A stretch of DNA of 64,000 nucleotides from an uncultured Mailhella sp. (GTDB lineage Bacteria; Desulfobacterota; Desulfovibrionia; Desulfovibrionales; Desulfovibrionaceae), in the NCBI RefSeq assembly GCF_963931295.1, contig NZ_OZ007001.1:2125001-2189000 (forward strand), in the 5' to 3' direction. How positions within the stretch are numbered: the first letter of the stretch is position 1; each line of letters opens with the position of its first letter. The translations under genes and the position numbers were made by a program. Of the stretch, positions 8,690 through 16,216 are shown piece by piece. The notes under the pieces are model-generated. The model ran no database searches. It saw only the letters and a program-made list of their open reading frames with translations, and was not told the origin of the DNA.

Positions 8690-9466
8690 TCAGCTCTCCA
8701 GTCTGCGGAGTGCGACCCTTACGCCCGGGCGTGCAAGCGTAAGCAAGGCGTAGCCCCCGGCGGAAAAGGGGCCGGGATTGGCGACGATGGTGCGTCCGAC
8801 GCGCTGTATTCCTGCTGATTCGTGGATATGCCCGCACAGGCAGGCGGCGGGCTGATATTCCTCTATGAAATCCCGTATGGCGGTGGAGCCGACGTGACGG
8901 CCGCCGTCGATACGGTCACAGACCGTGTTGTACGGAGGATTGTGGGCCACGAGCACCAGCTCTCTGTAGCTGGCGGCGCGGCGGGCCAGATCCTCCAGCC
9001 ATTCCGAAAAACGTGCCTCTGGAAATTCCGACGGCGTTCCAAAGGGGCTGAACGTAGAGCCGCCCACGCCGAGGAGGGCGACGTCCGGGCTCAGTTCCCG
9101 CACGTTGCGGTGCAGGTTGATGCCCTTGGCCTCAAGCCAGTCATTCACCTCGGCGCGATCCATGTTGCCTATCTGGGCAAGAATGACGGGATGCACGGCC
9201 TGAAAGGCCTCGATCACCGTGCGGGCGGCGGCAACGCCTCCCAGCGTGGTCAGATCGCCGGTGAGAATGACTCCGGCCGCTTGTTCCAGTTCGGGGATTT
9301 CCCTGACACGGCGGATGCAACCGTGGATGTCGCCGAGCACGATCCAGAGCTGTCCGGCATCGGGCTGATCTCCGGCGTTCGCGGAGTCGGCAAAACGCGT
9401 GAAGCGCGCCGACGGAGAGCAGCAGCTCGGAATGTACGGAGCTGATTCCGGAACGGGGCTTGGCAT
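8690..9466 (-). CDS. calcineurin-like metallophosphoesterase
   Basis: 258 residues with the full metallophosphoesterase motif set: GDIHG (about 45), GDLT, GNMD, VAHNPP and CGHIHES, which hold the two metal ions. Such proteins cleave phosphomono- or diesters; the substrate cannot be told from sequence. The first 38 residues (MPSPVPESAPYIPSCCSPS...) precede the fold and may be partly mis-assigned; a start closer to QLWIVLGDIHG is possible, but AAGGA lies upstream of this ATG. First gene of the minus-strand unit with rne (27-base gap), downstream of a good promoter. Confidence 0.88.
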   Translation of the reverse strand: MPSPVPESAPYIPSCCSPSARFTRFADSANAGDQPDAGQLWIVLGDIHGCIRRVREIPELEQAAGVILTGDLTTLGGVAAARTVIEAFQAVHPVILAQIGNMDRAEVNDWLEAKGINLHRNVRELSPDVALLGVGGSTFSPFGTPSEFPEARFSEWLEDLARRAASYRELVLVAHNPPYNTVCDRIDGGRHVGSTAIRDFIEEYQPAACLCGHIHESAGIQRVGRTIVANPGPFSAGGYALLTLARPGVRVALRRLES

Positions 9467-9529
9467 GTAGGGAAGGTCCTTTTCCGCTGGAGCGGACGAA
9501 AATACCCGCAGAACGTTTCTGCTGGACGC

Positions 9530-9558
9530 AATATAGACTATTTTTTTTCGTTTGACAA
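9530..9558 (-). promoter_or_regulatory. sigma70-type promoter for phosphoesterase-rne
   Basis: On the minus strand TTGTCA (9558-9553) and TATATT (9535-9530) are separated by exactly 17 bases; each matches consensus at 5 of 6 positions. The expected transcript starts about 55 bases before the phosphoesterase start codon. Confidence 0.65.
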
Positions 9559-9879
9559 AGGGGGAGGAGAGGGCAAATGCATGAAAATGCGCGGCGCGCG
9601 GCGTTTTTTCGCCATTTACTCTGGCAGGTTATTAATGTTGTATTTTCTTCGGAACGGGCGGATTAAAAAAGCGGAAGGCGTATTTTCGGGAACAGAATCC
9701 GCATGGAATCTGCAACTTCTTTTTCCCGCGGACGTTTTTCCGGAAACGTTTTCAGTGGCGAGAGCGTCCGCGGCATGCCGGGCGCGGGAGAGAACAGGAT
9801 CAGCGCCTGCTGAAACGCCCGGAAAGCGCGTCGGCTGTTCGGGCGGAATGCGCACTGCCGGAAACTTTTGGAGAACCGC
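9559..9879. other. intergenic region, no gene seen
   Basis: Divergent region between the phosphoesterase and the 5-formyl-THF cyclo-ligase. A TTGTAT with GATTAA 17 bases later (9638-9666) is a weak plus-strand promoter possibility. The short open frames here are not supported. Confidence 0.4.
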
Positions 9880-10479
9880 ATGGATGTCGAACACATGAAC
9901 AAGGATGAGCTGCGCCGGGCGATACGGCGTCGGCGCGTCGAGCTCTCCTGCGGAGAGAAGGGGGCCGCGCGCTCAAGGCGCATGCAGGAGCGGCTGCTTG
10001 CCGACGAGCTCTGGCGGCAGTGCCGCCGCGTGGCGCTGTTTGTTTCCGTCAAGGGCGAACCCGACACGTCGCTGCTTCTCGACGAGGCGTGGAGAAGCGG
10101 CAGAACCGTGTTTCTTCCGCGTTGTCGGAAGGGCGAGAAGGGCGTCATGGATTTGATTGCCTGCGCCGGAGCGCAGGAGCTTGAAACGTCCGGCTTCGGC
10201 ATTCCCGAGCCGGTCATGACGGAGCGCTCCCGTCTGCTTTCCGCCGCAGATCTGGCGGACGGGCCGCGGACGTTGATCGTCGTGCCGGGCCTGGCCTTCG
10301 ACAGGCAGGGATTCCGGCTGGGCTACGGCGGCGGCTATTACGACAGGCTGCTTGCCGAAGCGCGCTGCGCCAGCGTGGGACTGGCCTTTCACGAACTTTT
10401 GTTGAACCGTCTTCCCCACGACGAGTGGGACAGGCCCGCACGGGCCGTGTGTACCGAGGAGGAACTGCTTTGTCTCTGA
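9880..10479 (+). CDS. ygfA: 5-formyltetrahydrofolate cyclo-ligase
   Basis: 199 residues. ATP-dependent conversion of 5-formyl-THF to 5,10-methenyl-THF, recycling the folate pool. N-terminal MNKDELRRAIRRRRVEL and the C-terminal substrate-loop signature GFRLGYGGGYYDRLL are diagnostic, and LVVPGLAFDRQ-type strand residues precede it. The open frame reaches back to a TTG at 9868, but GGAG at 9870-9873 sits six bases before the ATG at 9880, which I take as the start. The stop overlaps the next gene by ten bases, implying coupled translation. Confidence 0.92.
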   Translation: MDVEHMNKDELRRAIRRRRVELSCGEKGAARSRRMQERLLADELWRQCRRVALFVSVKGEPDTSLLLDEAWRSGRTVFLPRCRKGEKGVMDLIACAGAQELETSGFGIPEPVMTERSRLLSAADLADGPRTLIVVPGLAFDRQGFRLGYGGGYYDRLLAEARCASVGLAFHELLLNRLPHDEWDRPARAVCTEEELLCL

Positions 10480-11198
10480 CCATGCTTCCCTTTCAGTTTC
10501 CGGGCGTGCCCGGCGTGGGCTGCGCGTTCAGCACGCGCGGCTTCGGCACGGTGTCCCTTTCCGGCGGCGATGCCTCGTCCGCGTCGCGTCGCGCGTCGAT
10601 TCCCGCGCTTCTCGGCGTGGAAGCCTTTGCGGAGGTGCATCAGGTTCACGGCGTGCGCACAGTGTTCGAGCCGAAGGCGCAGAATCCCCATGCCGTGCCC
10701 TGCGAGCAGGCCGACGGCATGGCCACGTCCCGCCCCGGACTTGCGCTCATGATTAAGACCGCGGACTGTCAGCCCATTCTTGTGGCGCACGAGTCCGGTC
10801 GCTTCGTCATGGCCGTGCACGCGGGCTGGCGGGGCAACAGACAGGAGTATCCGCGCCTTGCGGTGGAAGAGTTCTGCGAGCGCTACGGCCTTGATCCTGC
10901 CGAGCTGTGGGCCGTGCGCGGGCCGAGCCTCGGACCGGAGGCCTCGGAGTTCGTGAATTTCGCGCAGGAATGGGGGCCGGAGTTTCTGCCCTGGTACGAT
11001 GAGGCGAGGCGCACCGTGGATTTGTGGATGCTGGCGCGGCATCAGCTGGAAACGGCGGGACTCCGGCCCGGCCGCATTCTCGGCATTGACCTGTGTACCT
11101 TCGACAATGCGGAACTGTTCTTTTCCTACAGGCGTTTCAGACGATTCGGCGTCGAGGACGGCAGACAGGGCAGCTTCATCTGGATACGCGCCGAATGA
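10470..11198 (+). CDS. pgeF: peptidoglycan editing factor PgeF / laccase-domain (DUF152) protein
   Basis: About 242 residues of the YfiH/YlmD family, zinc/copper-binding proteins reported as purine nucleoside phosphorylases and as editing factors that prevent misincorporation of L-Ser in peptidoglycan. The metal-site motifs are present: HQVHGVRT, KTADCQPILVA and VHAGWRGNRQ, then GPSLGPEASEF. A TTG at 10470 is chosen because AGGAGG (10457-10462) lies seven bases before it; the ATG at 10482 would sit too far from that site. It overlaps the 5-formyl-THF cyclo-ligase gene. Confidence 0.88.
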   Translation: MSLTMLPFQFPGVPGVGCAFSTRGFGTVSLSGGDASSASRRASIPALLGVEAFAEVHQVHGVRTVFEPKAQNPHAVPCEQADGMATSRPGLALMIKTADCQPILVAHESGRFVMAVHAGWRGNRQEYPRLAVEEFCERYGLDPAELWAVRGPSLGPEASEFVNFAQEWGPEFLPWYDEARRTVDLWMLARHQLETAGLRPGRILGIDLCTFDNAELFFSYRRFRRFGVEDGRQGSFIWIRAE

Positions 11199-11202
11199 CG
11201 TG

Positions 11203-11230
11203 GACGCGCGCTGAATAACGCGTCGTTTTT
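11203..11230 (+). terminator. terminator after pgeF
   Basis: GACGCG (11203-11208) pairs with CGCGTC (11219-11224), followed by GTTTTT. The stem is short (6 bp), so the call is moderate. Confidence 0.55.
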
Positions 11231-11624
11231 GCTCCGTTTCCGGTCGGATGTTAAATTTTTTTGCTGTGCCTTCGGCGCGGCGATGAGATTTTCGGCCGAA
11301 ACGGCAACGATGCGCGGGAGACGGCTTCCGGCATGCGGCGTCCGAAATGTTTTGCCGCGCAGAATATTTCACGCCGCGCCCCTGTTCCACAGCTCGAAGT
11401 TCCGGCAAAATGACGGATAATCTATCAAAAATATGATGGAAAATCTTATAATCTACCGTTAAATAGAGGTTTATTTTTTTTACAAAGCACGATACCCATA
11501 CACCGACGCAGTATTTCCGTTGCCGGAGAGAGGCCGGCTTCGGGGGACGTTTTGTCGTCTTTCGGGCGGAATGCGCGTCCCATTCCGGCGCAGCCGGAAA
11601 ATCCATCTCCTTGCTGAGGATTTC
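11231..11624. other. leader region upstream of fadL-like gene
   Basis: No coding region seen. The AT-rich part (11410-11490) holds a perfect TATAAT at 11448-11453 about 170 bases before the next start codon, but no matching -35. It probably contains the promoter of the outer-membrane protein gene. Confidence 0.4.
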
Positions 11625-13034
11625 ATGAACGTATCTCTCAATGTGATGCGCGGGGTCTTTTGTGCCGTGCGCAGTCAGGCCAGAGTTGCCGCCGCAGTCC
11701 TGCTTTCGTTCGGACTGGTGGCGGGTTCCGTGTCCGGCGCTCATGCCGAAGGTTTTGCCATTACCGAATGGAGCGCGCGAGGCATGGGCCTCGGCGGCGG
11801 CGCTGCCGGCGGCATGGTGGCCCGTGCCGACGATCCTTCGGCCGTGGCCTACAACCCCGCGGGCATTACGCAGATTCCCGGCACCGCCACCCAGATGGGT
11901 CTTGCCGTTTCTGCGCTGAACTTCGACATCAGCCGCGCCGACACCGGCAGAACGGTGTCCAGCTCCGATCAGGTGTGGCCCATTCCGCATTTCTATCTTA
12001 CGCATCAGATCAGCGACAACTGGTGGTTCGGCGTCGGCACCTTCACCCGCTACGGCTTGGGTTCGCAGTTCCCGGACAACTGGGCGGCCCCCGGCAGCAA
12101 GACGCCTGCCACGTATCCCGTGATGACTCCCCGAGGCCTGATGCGTGTTCCCGCCGCCAGCGGACTCAAGTCCGTCACGCTGCTTTCGAGCACCATCAAC
12201 CCCAACATCGCCTACAAGATCAACGACGTGTTCTCCGTGAGCGCGGGCGTGAGCTACACCTGGGGCTACCTCAGCCTGAACCAGCAGTATAATGTCAATG
12301 CCGGGATGCTGGGTTTTGGAGTAGGCCAGGCCGACGCCCGCATCCACTCCGAAAACGGCTACGCCTTCGGCTACAACTTCGGCCTGCACGCCCGCTTCAA
12401 CGATCAGTGGAGCGCGGGCCTGACCTATCGCTCCAGAGAAGACATGACCTTCAAGGGACAGACCCGCTTCCGCTTCTCCGGAAGTCCGGTCGTGACGGGG
12501 CTCATGGGACAGAGCCTGCAGACCTGCAATGCCGACGGCAAGCTCACCATTCCCGACGTGGTCACCCTGGGCGTGATGTACAAGCCCCTGCCCAACCTGA
12601 GCTTTGAAGGCGACGTGGCCTACACCGTGTGGAGCCGCTTCCGCAACCTCACCATCAACATGCACAGCGACCGCACGCCGCAGTTCTTCGAGCAGAAGAA
12701 CTGGCGCGACACCTGGGCCTTCACCTTCGGCGTGGAATACGCGCCCATCGACTGGCTGACCCTGCGCGCGGGCTTCACCTACGAAACCTCGCCTCTGCAG
12801 GACGACAACTGCTACGACTATCTCGTGCCCTCCAACGGCCGCAACTACTACACCCTCGGCGCGGGCTTCAAGTATGAAAACTGGACACTCGATCTCGCCT
12901 ACATGTACATCGACGTGCGCGACATCAACTACAAGCAGCGCGTCGATGGCCACGGCATGACGGCTGCTTACGAAGGCAAAGCGCACAACAGCTACGCCCA
13001 CAACTTCGGCGTGACGCTGGGCTACCGCTTCTAG
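11625..13034 (+). CDS. FadL/OmpP1/TodX family outer membrane transporter
   Basis: 469 residues. A signal peptide with cleavage near SGAHA|EGFAI is followed by the FadL-type N-terminus (EWSARGMGLGGGAAGGMVARADDPSAVAYNPAG), where the NPAG motif is diagnostic. Alternating beta-strand sequence follows, ending in an aromatic-rich final strand (NFGVTLGYRF) with terminal Phe as in outer-membrane barrels. FadL proteins import long-chain fatty acids or other hydrophobic compounds through the outer membrane; the substrate here is unknown. TGAGGA precedes the ATG. The gene stands alone with its own terminator. Confidence 0.9.
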   Translation: MNVSLNVMRGVFCAVRSQARVAAAVLLSFGLVAGSVSGAHAEGFAITEWSARGMGLGGGAAGGMVARADDPSAVAYNPAGITQIPGTATQMGLAVSALNFDISRADTGRTVSSSDQVWPIPHFYLTHQISDNWWFGVGTFTRYGLGSQFPDNWAAPGSKTPATYPVMTPRGLMRVPAASGLKSVTLLSSTINPNIAYKINDVFSVSAGVSYTWGYLSLNQQYNVNAGMLGFGVGQADARIHSENGYAFGYNFGLHARFNDQWSAGLTYRSREDMTFKGQTRFRFSGSPVVTGLMGQSLQTCNADGKLTIPDVVTLGVMYKPLPNLSFEGDVAYTVWSRFRNLTINMHSDRTPQFFEQKNWRDTWAFTFGVEYAPIDWLTLRAGFTYETSPLQDDNCYDYLVPSNGRNYYTLGAGFKYENWTLDLAYMYIDVRDINYKQRVDGHGMTAAYEGKAHNSYAHNFGVTLGYRF

Positions 13035-13057
13035 CCTTCGCGACAGGACGCTTTTCA

Positions 13058-13086
13058 GGCTCCCTTCCTCGGAAGGGGGCCTTTTT
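13058..13086 (+). terminator. terminator after fadL-like gene
   Basis: GGCTCCCTTCC (13058-13068) pairs with GGAAGGGGGCC (13071-13081) with one G-T wobble, followed by five T. Confidence 0.8.
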
Positions 13087-13252
13087 CATGCGTTATCGCC
13101 CTCTGGCCTTTTTGCGCCGTTCAGGTAGAATGGCCCGGCGTCGGCGGCTTTTGCCTCCTTCGCCTTCTGCACCATGGCCGCACTCGGAACTTTTCCATGG
13201 TCAACCTTTTCCCCCGGAGTCGAGCATCCGGGAGTTTCCATGGAGGAATCCG

Positions 13253-13975
13253 ATGAAGGAACGTTCAACGATTCAGGACAGGCCCTTTGTCGTCTGTCAC
13301 ATGTCCATGTCGCTGGACGGCAAGGTGACGGGCGATTTTCTGCGCCTTCCGCGCTGCCGGGCCGCTGTGCAGGCTTACTACCGCATTCACCGCGACTACG
13401 GAGCCAGCGCCTTTGCCTGCGGCCGAGTGACCATGGAGGAGAGCTTCACGGGCGGAGTTAGGCCCGATCTTTCCCGTTTCGACGGCTCCGTCGTGCTTCC
13501 CATGGATCATGTGGCCGACGAGAACGCGTCTTTTTTTGCCGTGGCCTTCGACAGGCACGGAAGTCTCGGCTGGAAGGGGTCTTGCATTGAGGACGAGGAT
13601 CCGGGCTACGACGGGGCGCACATCGTGGAAGTTCTGTGCGAGAGCGTGCCGCAGGCATGTCTTGCCTGTCTGCAGGAGAAGGGCGTGTCCTACATTTTTG
13701 CGGGCAAGGACGACATCGACATTGCGCTGGCGCTGTACAAGCTGAAGAGCATTTTCGGCATACGCCGCTTGCTGCTTGAAGGCGGCAGTCTGCTGAACGG
13801 CGCGTTCCTCCGCGCCGACGTCGTTGACGAGCTGAGCCTTGTCATGATGCCGGTCACGGCGTCGGCCGGGGACAAAAGTCTCTTCGACTCCGGCGTGACT
13901 GCGGAATTCCGCCTTGAAGACGCGCAGACGCTGGACGAAGGAGAGGTCTGGCTGCGCTATCGGCGGACGCGCTGA
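13253..13975 (+). CDS. RibD C-terminal/dihydrofolate reductase-like reductase
   Basis: 240 residues of the RibD-C (bacterial bifunctional deaminase-reductase C-terminal) family, an NADPH-dependent reductase fold related to DHFR. Visible signatures are VCHMSMSLDGKVTGDF at the N-terminus and IRRLLLEGGSLLNGAFL near residue 175, the family's nucleotide-binding region. There is no deaminase domain, so it is a stand-alone reductase; its substrate is not known. GGAGGA six bases before the ATG fixes the start. Confidence 0.85.
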   Translation: MKERSTIQDRPFVVCHMSMSLDGKVTGDFLRLPRCRAAVQAYYRIHRDYGASAFACGRVTMEESFTGGVRPDLSRFDGSVVLPMDHVADENASFFAVAFDRHGSLGWKGSCIEDEDPGYDGAHIVEVLCESVPQACLACLQEKGVSYIFAGKDDIDIALALYKLKSIFGIRRLLLEGGSLLNGAFLRADVVDELSLVMMPVTASAGDKSLFDSGVTAEFRLEDAQTLDEGEVWLRYRRTR

Positions 13976-14114
13976 CGCTGCGCTCATGCCGTCGGCATTT
14001 TTGGGCCGACGACGTTTTTCGGCGGCTGCGGGCGCGTGTTTTGTTGCGCCCGGGCGGCCTCCGGCAGGACGCGCTGCCGCTTCAAGTCGACAATCAAGGA
14101 TTCGGGGAGAAGGA

Positions 14115-15041
14115 ATGCTTCTGGAAATGGGTCTTATTGCGGGGGGCATTCCCGCAGGGTGGGCGCTGCGCCGTCATGCCGCGGTGGTGCGCGTGGTGAA
14201 CGCGGCCCTCGGCTGGACCGTGCGCATCATGCTGTTTCTGCTCGGTCTTTCCATCGGTCTCGACGACGCGCTGCTCGGGCAGCTGCGGAGTCTCGGCCTG
14301 TACGCGGTGCTCATCAGTACCTTTTCCGTGGCGGGCTGCTTTGCGGCGGCGCGTTTTCTCGGCAGGCACGTGTTTGCGGAGTATGCCCCCGGCGAATCGG
14401 GAGGCAGGGCGTCGGAAAAGGGCGGAAGCGCGGGTTCCTTTGTGGCGCTGGGCTTTTTTCTCGCCGGAGCGCTTGTCGGCTGGCTGCGCGTTCTGCCGCA
14501 GGGCCCGGCCGCCGGAGAGGCCGCGGTGTGGGTGCTGTACCTGCTTCTTGTGCTTGCCGGCATGACCGTGGGCTTTGATCTGAAGGCTCTCGGCATCATC
14601 CGCGAGCTTCGCTACCGCATTCTGCTCATTCCGCTGGGCGTGGTGGTCGGCACCTTGTGCGGCAGCGCTCTGGCCTGGCTTGTCCTGACCCGTTTTTCCG
14701 CGCTGTCTCTGCCCGAAGCGCTGGCCGTGGGCGCAGGATTCGGCTACTACAGCCTGGCGACGGTCATCATCACGCGTCTTGGAGATCCGGCGCTCGGTTC
14801 CGTGGCGCTGTTGTCCAACATGATACACGAGGCGCTGGCCCTGCTGCTGCCGCCGCTTCTTGTGCGGCTGACCGGGCGTCTCGGGCCGGTGCTGGCGGGC
14901 GGCGCGGCGGCCATGGACACCTGTCTGCCGGTCATTGCGCAGGTGAGCGGCGAACGCTGCGCCGTGCTCGCGGTGTTTTCCGGCATGTGCCTCACGCTGT
15001 TTGTGCCGATCATTGTTCCGCTGCTCATGGCGTTGCGCTGA
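14115..15041 (+). CDS. lysO: LysO/YbjE-like (DUF340) membrane exporter
   Basis: 308 residues with about eight hydrophobic segments. The region VGAGFGYYSLATVIIT followed by GSVALLSNMIHE matches the LysO (YbjE, DUF340) signature; the E. coli member exports lysine. Substrate here is inferred only from family. GGGGAGAAGGA precedes the ATG. The 139-base gap from the reductase gene contains no clear promoter, so they may be co-transcribed. A bidirectional terminator follows. Confidence 0.78.
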   Translation: MLLEMGLIAGGIPAGWALRRHAAVVRVVNAALGWTVRIMLFLLGLSIGLDDALLGQLRSLGLYAVLISTFSVAGCFAAARFLGRHVFAEYAPGESGGRASEKGGSAGSFVALGFFLAGALVGWLRVLPQGPAAGEAAVWVLYLLLVLAGMTVGFDLKALGIIRELRYRILLIPLGVVVGTLCGSALAWLVLTRFSALSLPEALAVGAGFGYYSLATVIITRLGDPALGSVALLSNMIHEALALLLPPLLVRLTGRLGPVLAGGAAAMDTCLPVIAQVSGERCAVLAVFSGMCLTLFVPIIVPLLMALR

Positions 15042-15133
15042 GGCTGATGGCGTCAGGTCAGGGCGCGACGTTTTCTGCAGGGCCGTAATGTTCTGCAACT
15101 CGGCAGCATTCCATGAGAAAACAGGACGAAAAA

Positions 15134-15164
15134 AGGTCGTGCGTTTGAACGCGCGACCTTTTTT
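15134..15164. terminator. bidirectional terminator between lysO and TSUP gene
   Basis: AGGTCGTGCG (15134-15143) pairs with CGCGCGACCT (15150-15159, one T-G wobble). A-run before (15129-15134) and T-run after (15158-15164) make it usable in both directions for these convergent genes. Confidence 0.8.
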
Positions 15165-15180
15165 CATGCTGTTTGGAAGA

Positions 15181-15978
15181 TTACAGAACGTCGATGAGCA
15201 TCTTGGTGGCCACCACGTACAGGAAGCAGGCAAAGAACTTCTTGAGCTTGGGCACGGGCAGTTTGTGCGCGATGCTCGCGCCGACGGGAGCCGTGAGCAT
15301 GCTGATGGCCACAATGCCTACCAGCGCCGGGAGATAAAGATAACCGAAGGCGTAGGGAGGAAGTTCGGGGTTGTTCCAGCCGTTGGTCACGAAGCCGAGG
15401 CAGCCGGCAAAGGCGATGGGAAAGCCCATGGCCGCCGAGGTGCCCACGGCGCGGCGCATGTCCATGTTGTGCCACACGAGGAAGGGCACGGAAAGCGTGC
15501 CGCCGCCGATGCCCACAAGGCTGGAGACCGCGCCGATGATCGCGCCTGCGCCCGTCATGCCGGCAAATCCGGGCAGGCTGCGGCTGGCGCTGGGCTTTTT
15601 GTTGAGCAGCATGTTGGTGGCCACGTAGTAGAGGAACACCACGAAGAACATCTGCAGGTAGCGCGCCGGAATGCGGGCCGCCACAAAGGAGCCGCAGTAG
15701 GTGCCAACCAGAATGCCGAGGGCCACGCAGCGGAAAACGTGCCAGTCCACGCCGCCGTGCCGGTGATGCGCCATGGCGCTGGATACGGACGTGAACATGA
15801 TGGCGCCGAACGAGGTGCCGATGGCCATGTGCATGGCGACTTCCGGCGAAATGTTCAGCCATTGAAAGGAAAAGACGAGCATGGGCACGACCACGGCCCC
15901 GCCGCCGATGCCGAGCAGACCGGCCAGCAGGCCGGCAATGGCGCCGAGGACGCAGTAAAGGAGTATTGCGGTTATCAT
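15181..15978 (-). CDS. TSUP (TauE/SafE) family sulfite/sulfonate-type permease
   Basis: 265 residues, about eight membrane segments, with the two family repeats GLLAGLLGIGGGAVVVPML and IIGAVSSLVGIGGGTLSVPFL. TSUP proteins carry small anions such as sulfite, sulfonates or sulfoacetate; the exact substrate is not readable here, but a sulfur compound fits the lineage. I start at the second ATG (15978), which has CAGGAGAGAG just upstream; the open frame reaches 16011 but that region overlaps the promoter -10 and an inverted repeat. Confidence 0.88.
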   Translation of the reverse strand: MITAILLYCVLGAIAGLLAGLLGIGGGAVVVPMLVFSFQWLNISPEVAMHMAIGTSFGAIMFTSVSSAMAHHRHGGVDWHVFRCVALGILVGTYCGSFVAARIPARYLQMFFVVFLYYVATNMLLNKKPSASRSLPGFAGMTGAGAIIGAVSSLVGIGGGTLSVPFLVWHNMDMRRAVGTSAAMGFPIAFAGCLGFVTNGWNNPELPPYAFGYLYLPALVGIVAISMLTAPVGASIAHKLPVPKLKKFFACFLYVVATKMLIDVL

Positions 15979-15990
15979 ATCTCTCTCCTG

Positions 15991-16011
15991 ATGATAAGGA
16001 CGAGTTATCAT
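15991..16011. promoter_or_regulatory. inverted repeat, candidate operator of TSUP gene
   Basis: ATGATAA (15991-15997) and TTATCAT (16005-16011) form a perfect inverted repeat with a 7-base spacer. It overlaps the -10 of the TSUP promoter and the start of the transcript, an ideal place for repression. Confidence 0.5.
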
Positions 16012-16034
16012 AACGGCTTGGGGCGGGACGTCAA
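16007..16034 (-). promoter_or_regulatory. sigma70-type promoter of the TSUP gene
   Basis: On the minus strand TTGACG (16034-16029), 16-base spacer and TATGAT (16012-16007), each 5 of 6 to consensus, about 30 bases before the TSUP start codon. Confidence 0.6.
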
Positions 16035-16216
16035 TGCGTTTTCCCTGCTGCCTGTCCGCCGGGAGAGGGAAGCATCGTCGCTTCGTTCATGGGTGAAAGC
16101 GCGGCGGTCGAGGCGTTTTGTCTGCCGGTCGGCTTTTTCGCGATACGGCGCCGAGCGCCCTTTCTGCGGTGAAAGACCGCCCGAACGTTTTCCGGACGGC
16201 GCAGGCGCAGCCCTGT

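Noticed and set aside
4790-8818. 1342-codon open frame on the plus strand
   Set aside because: It is antisense to the RNase E/G gene and the small membrane-protein gene; its Phe/Gly/Arg-rich, low-information translation is a shadow of GC-rich coding on the other strand.
9552-9580. Plus-strand promoter from TTGACA at 9552
   Set aside because: The expected -10 is poor (AAATGC), whereas the same bases form a good minus-strand promoter with TATATT at 17-bp spacing.
10389-13001. 870-codon open frame on the minus strand
   Set aside because: Antisense to pgeF and the FadL-type gene; no recognisable domain or start site.
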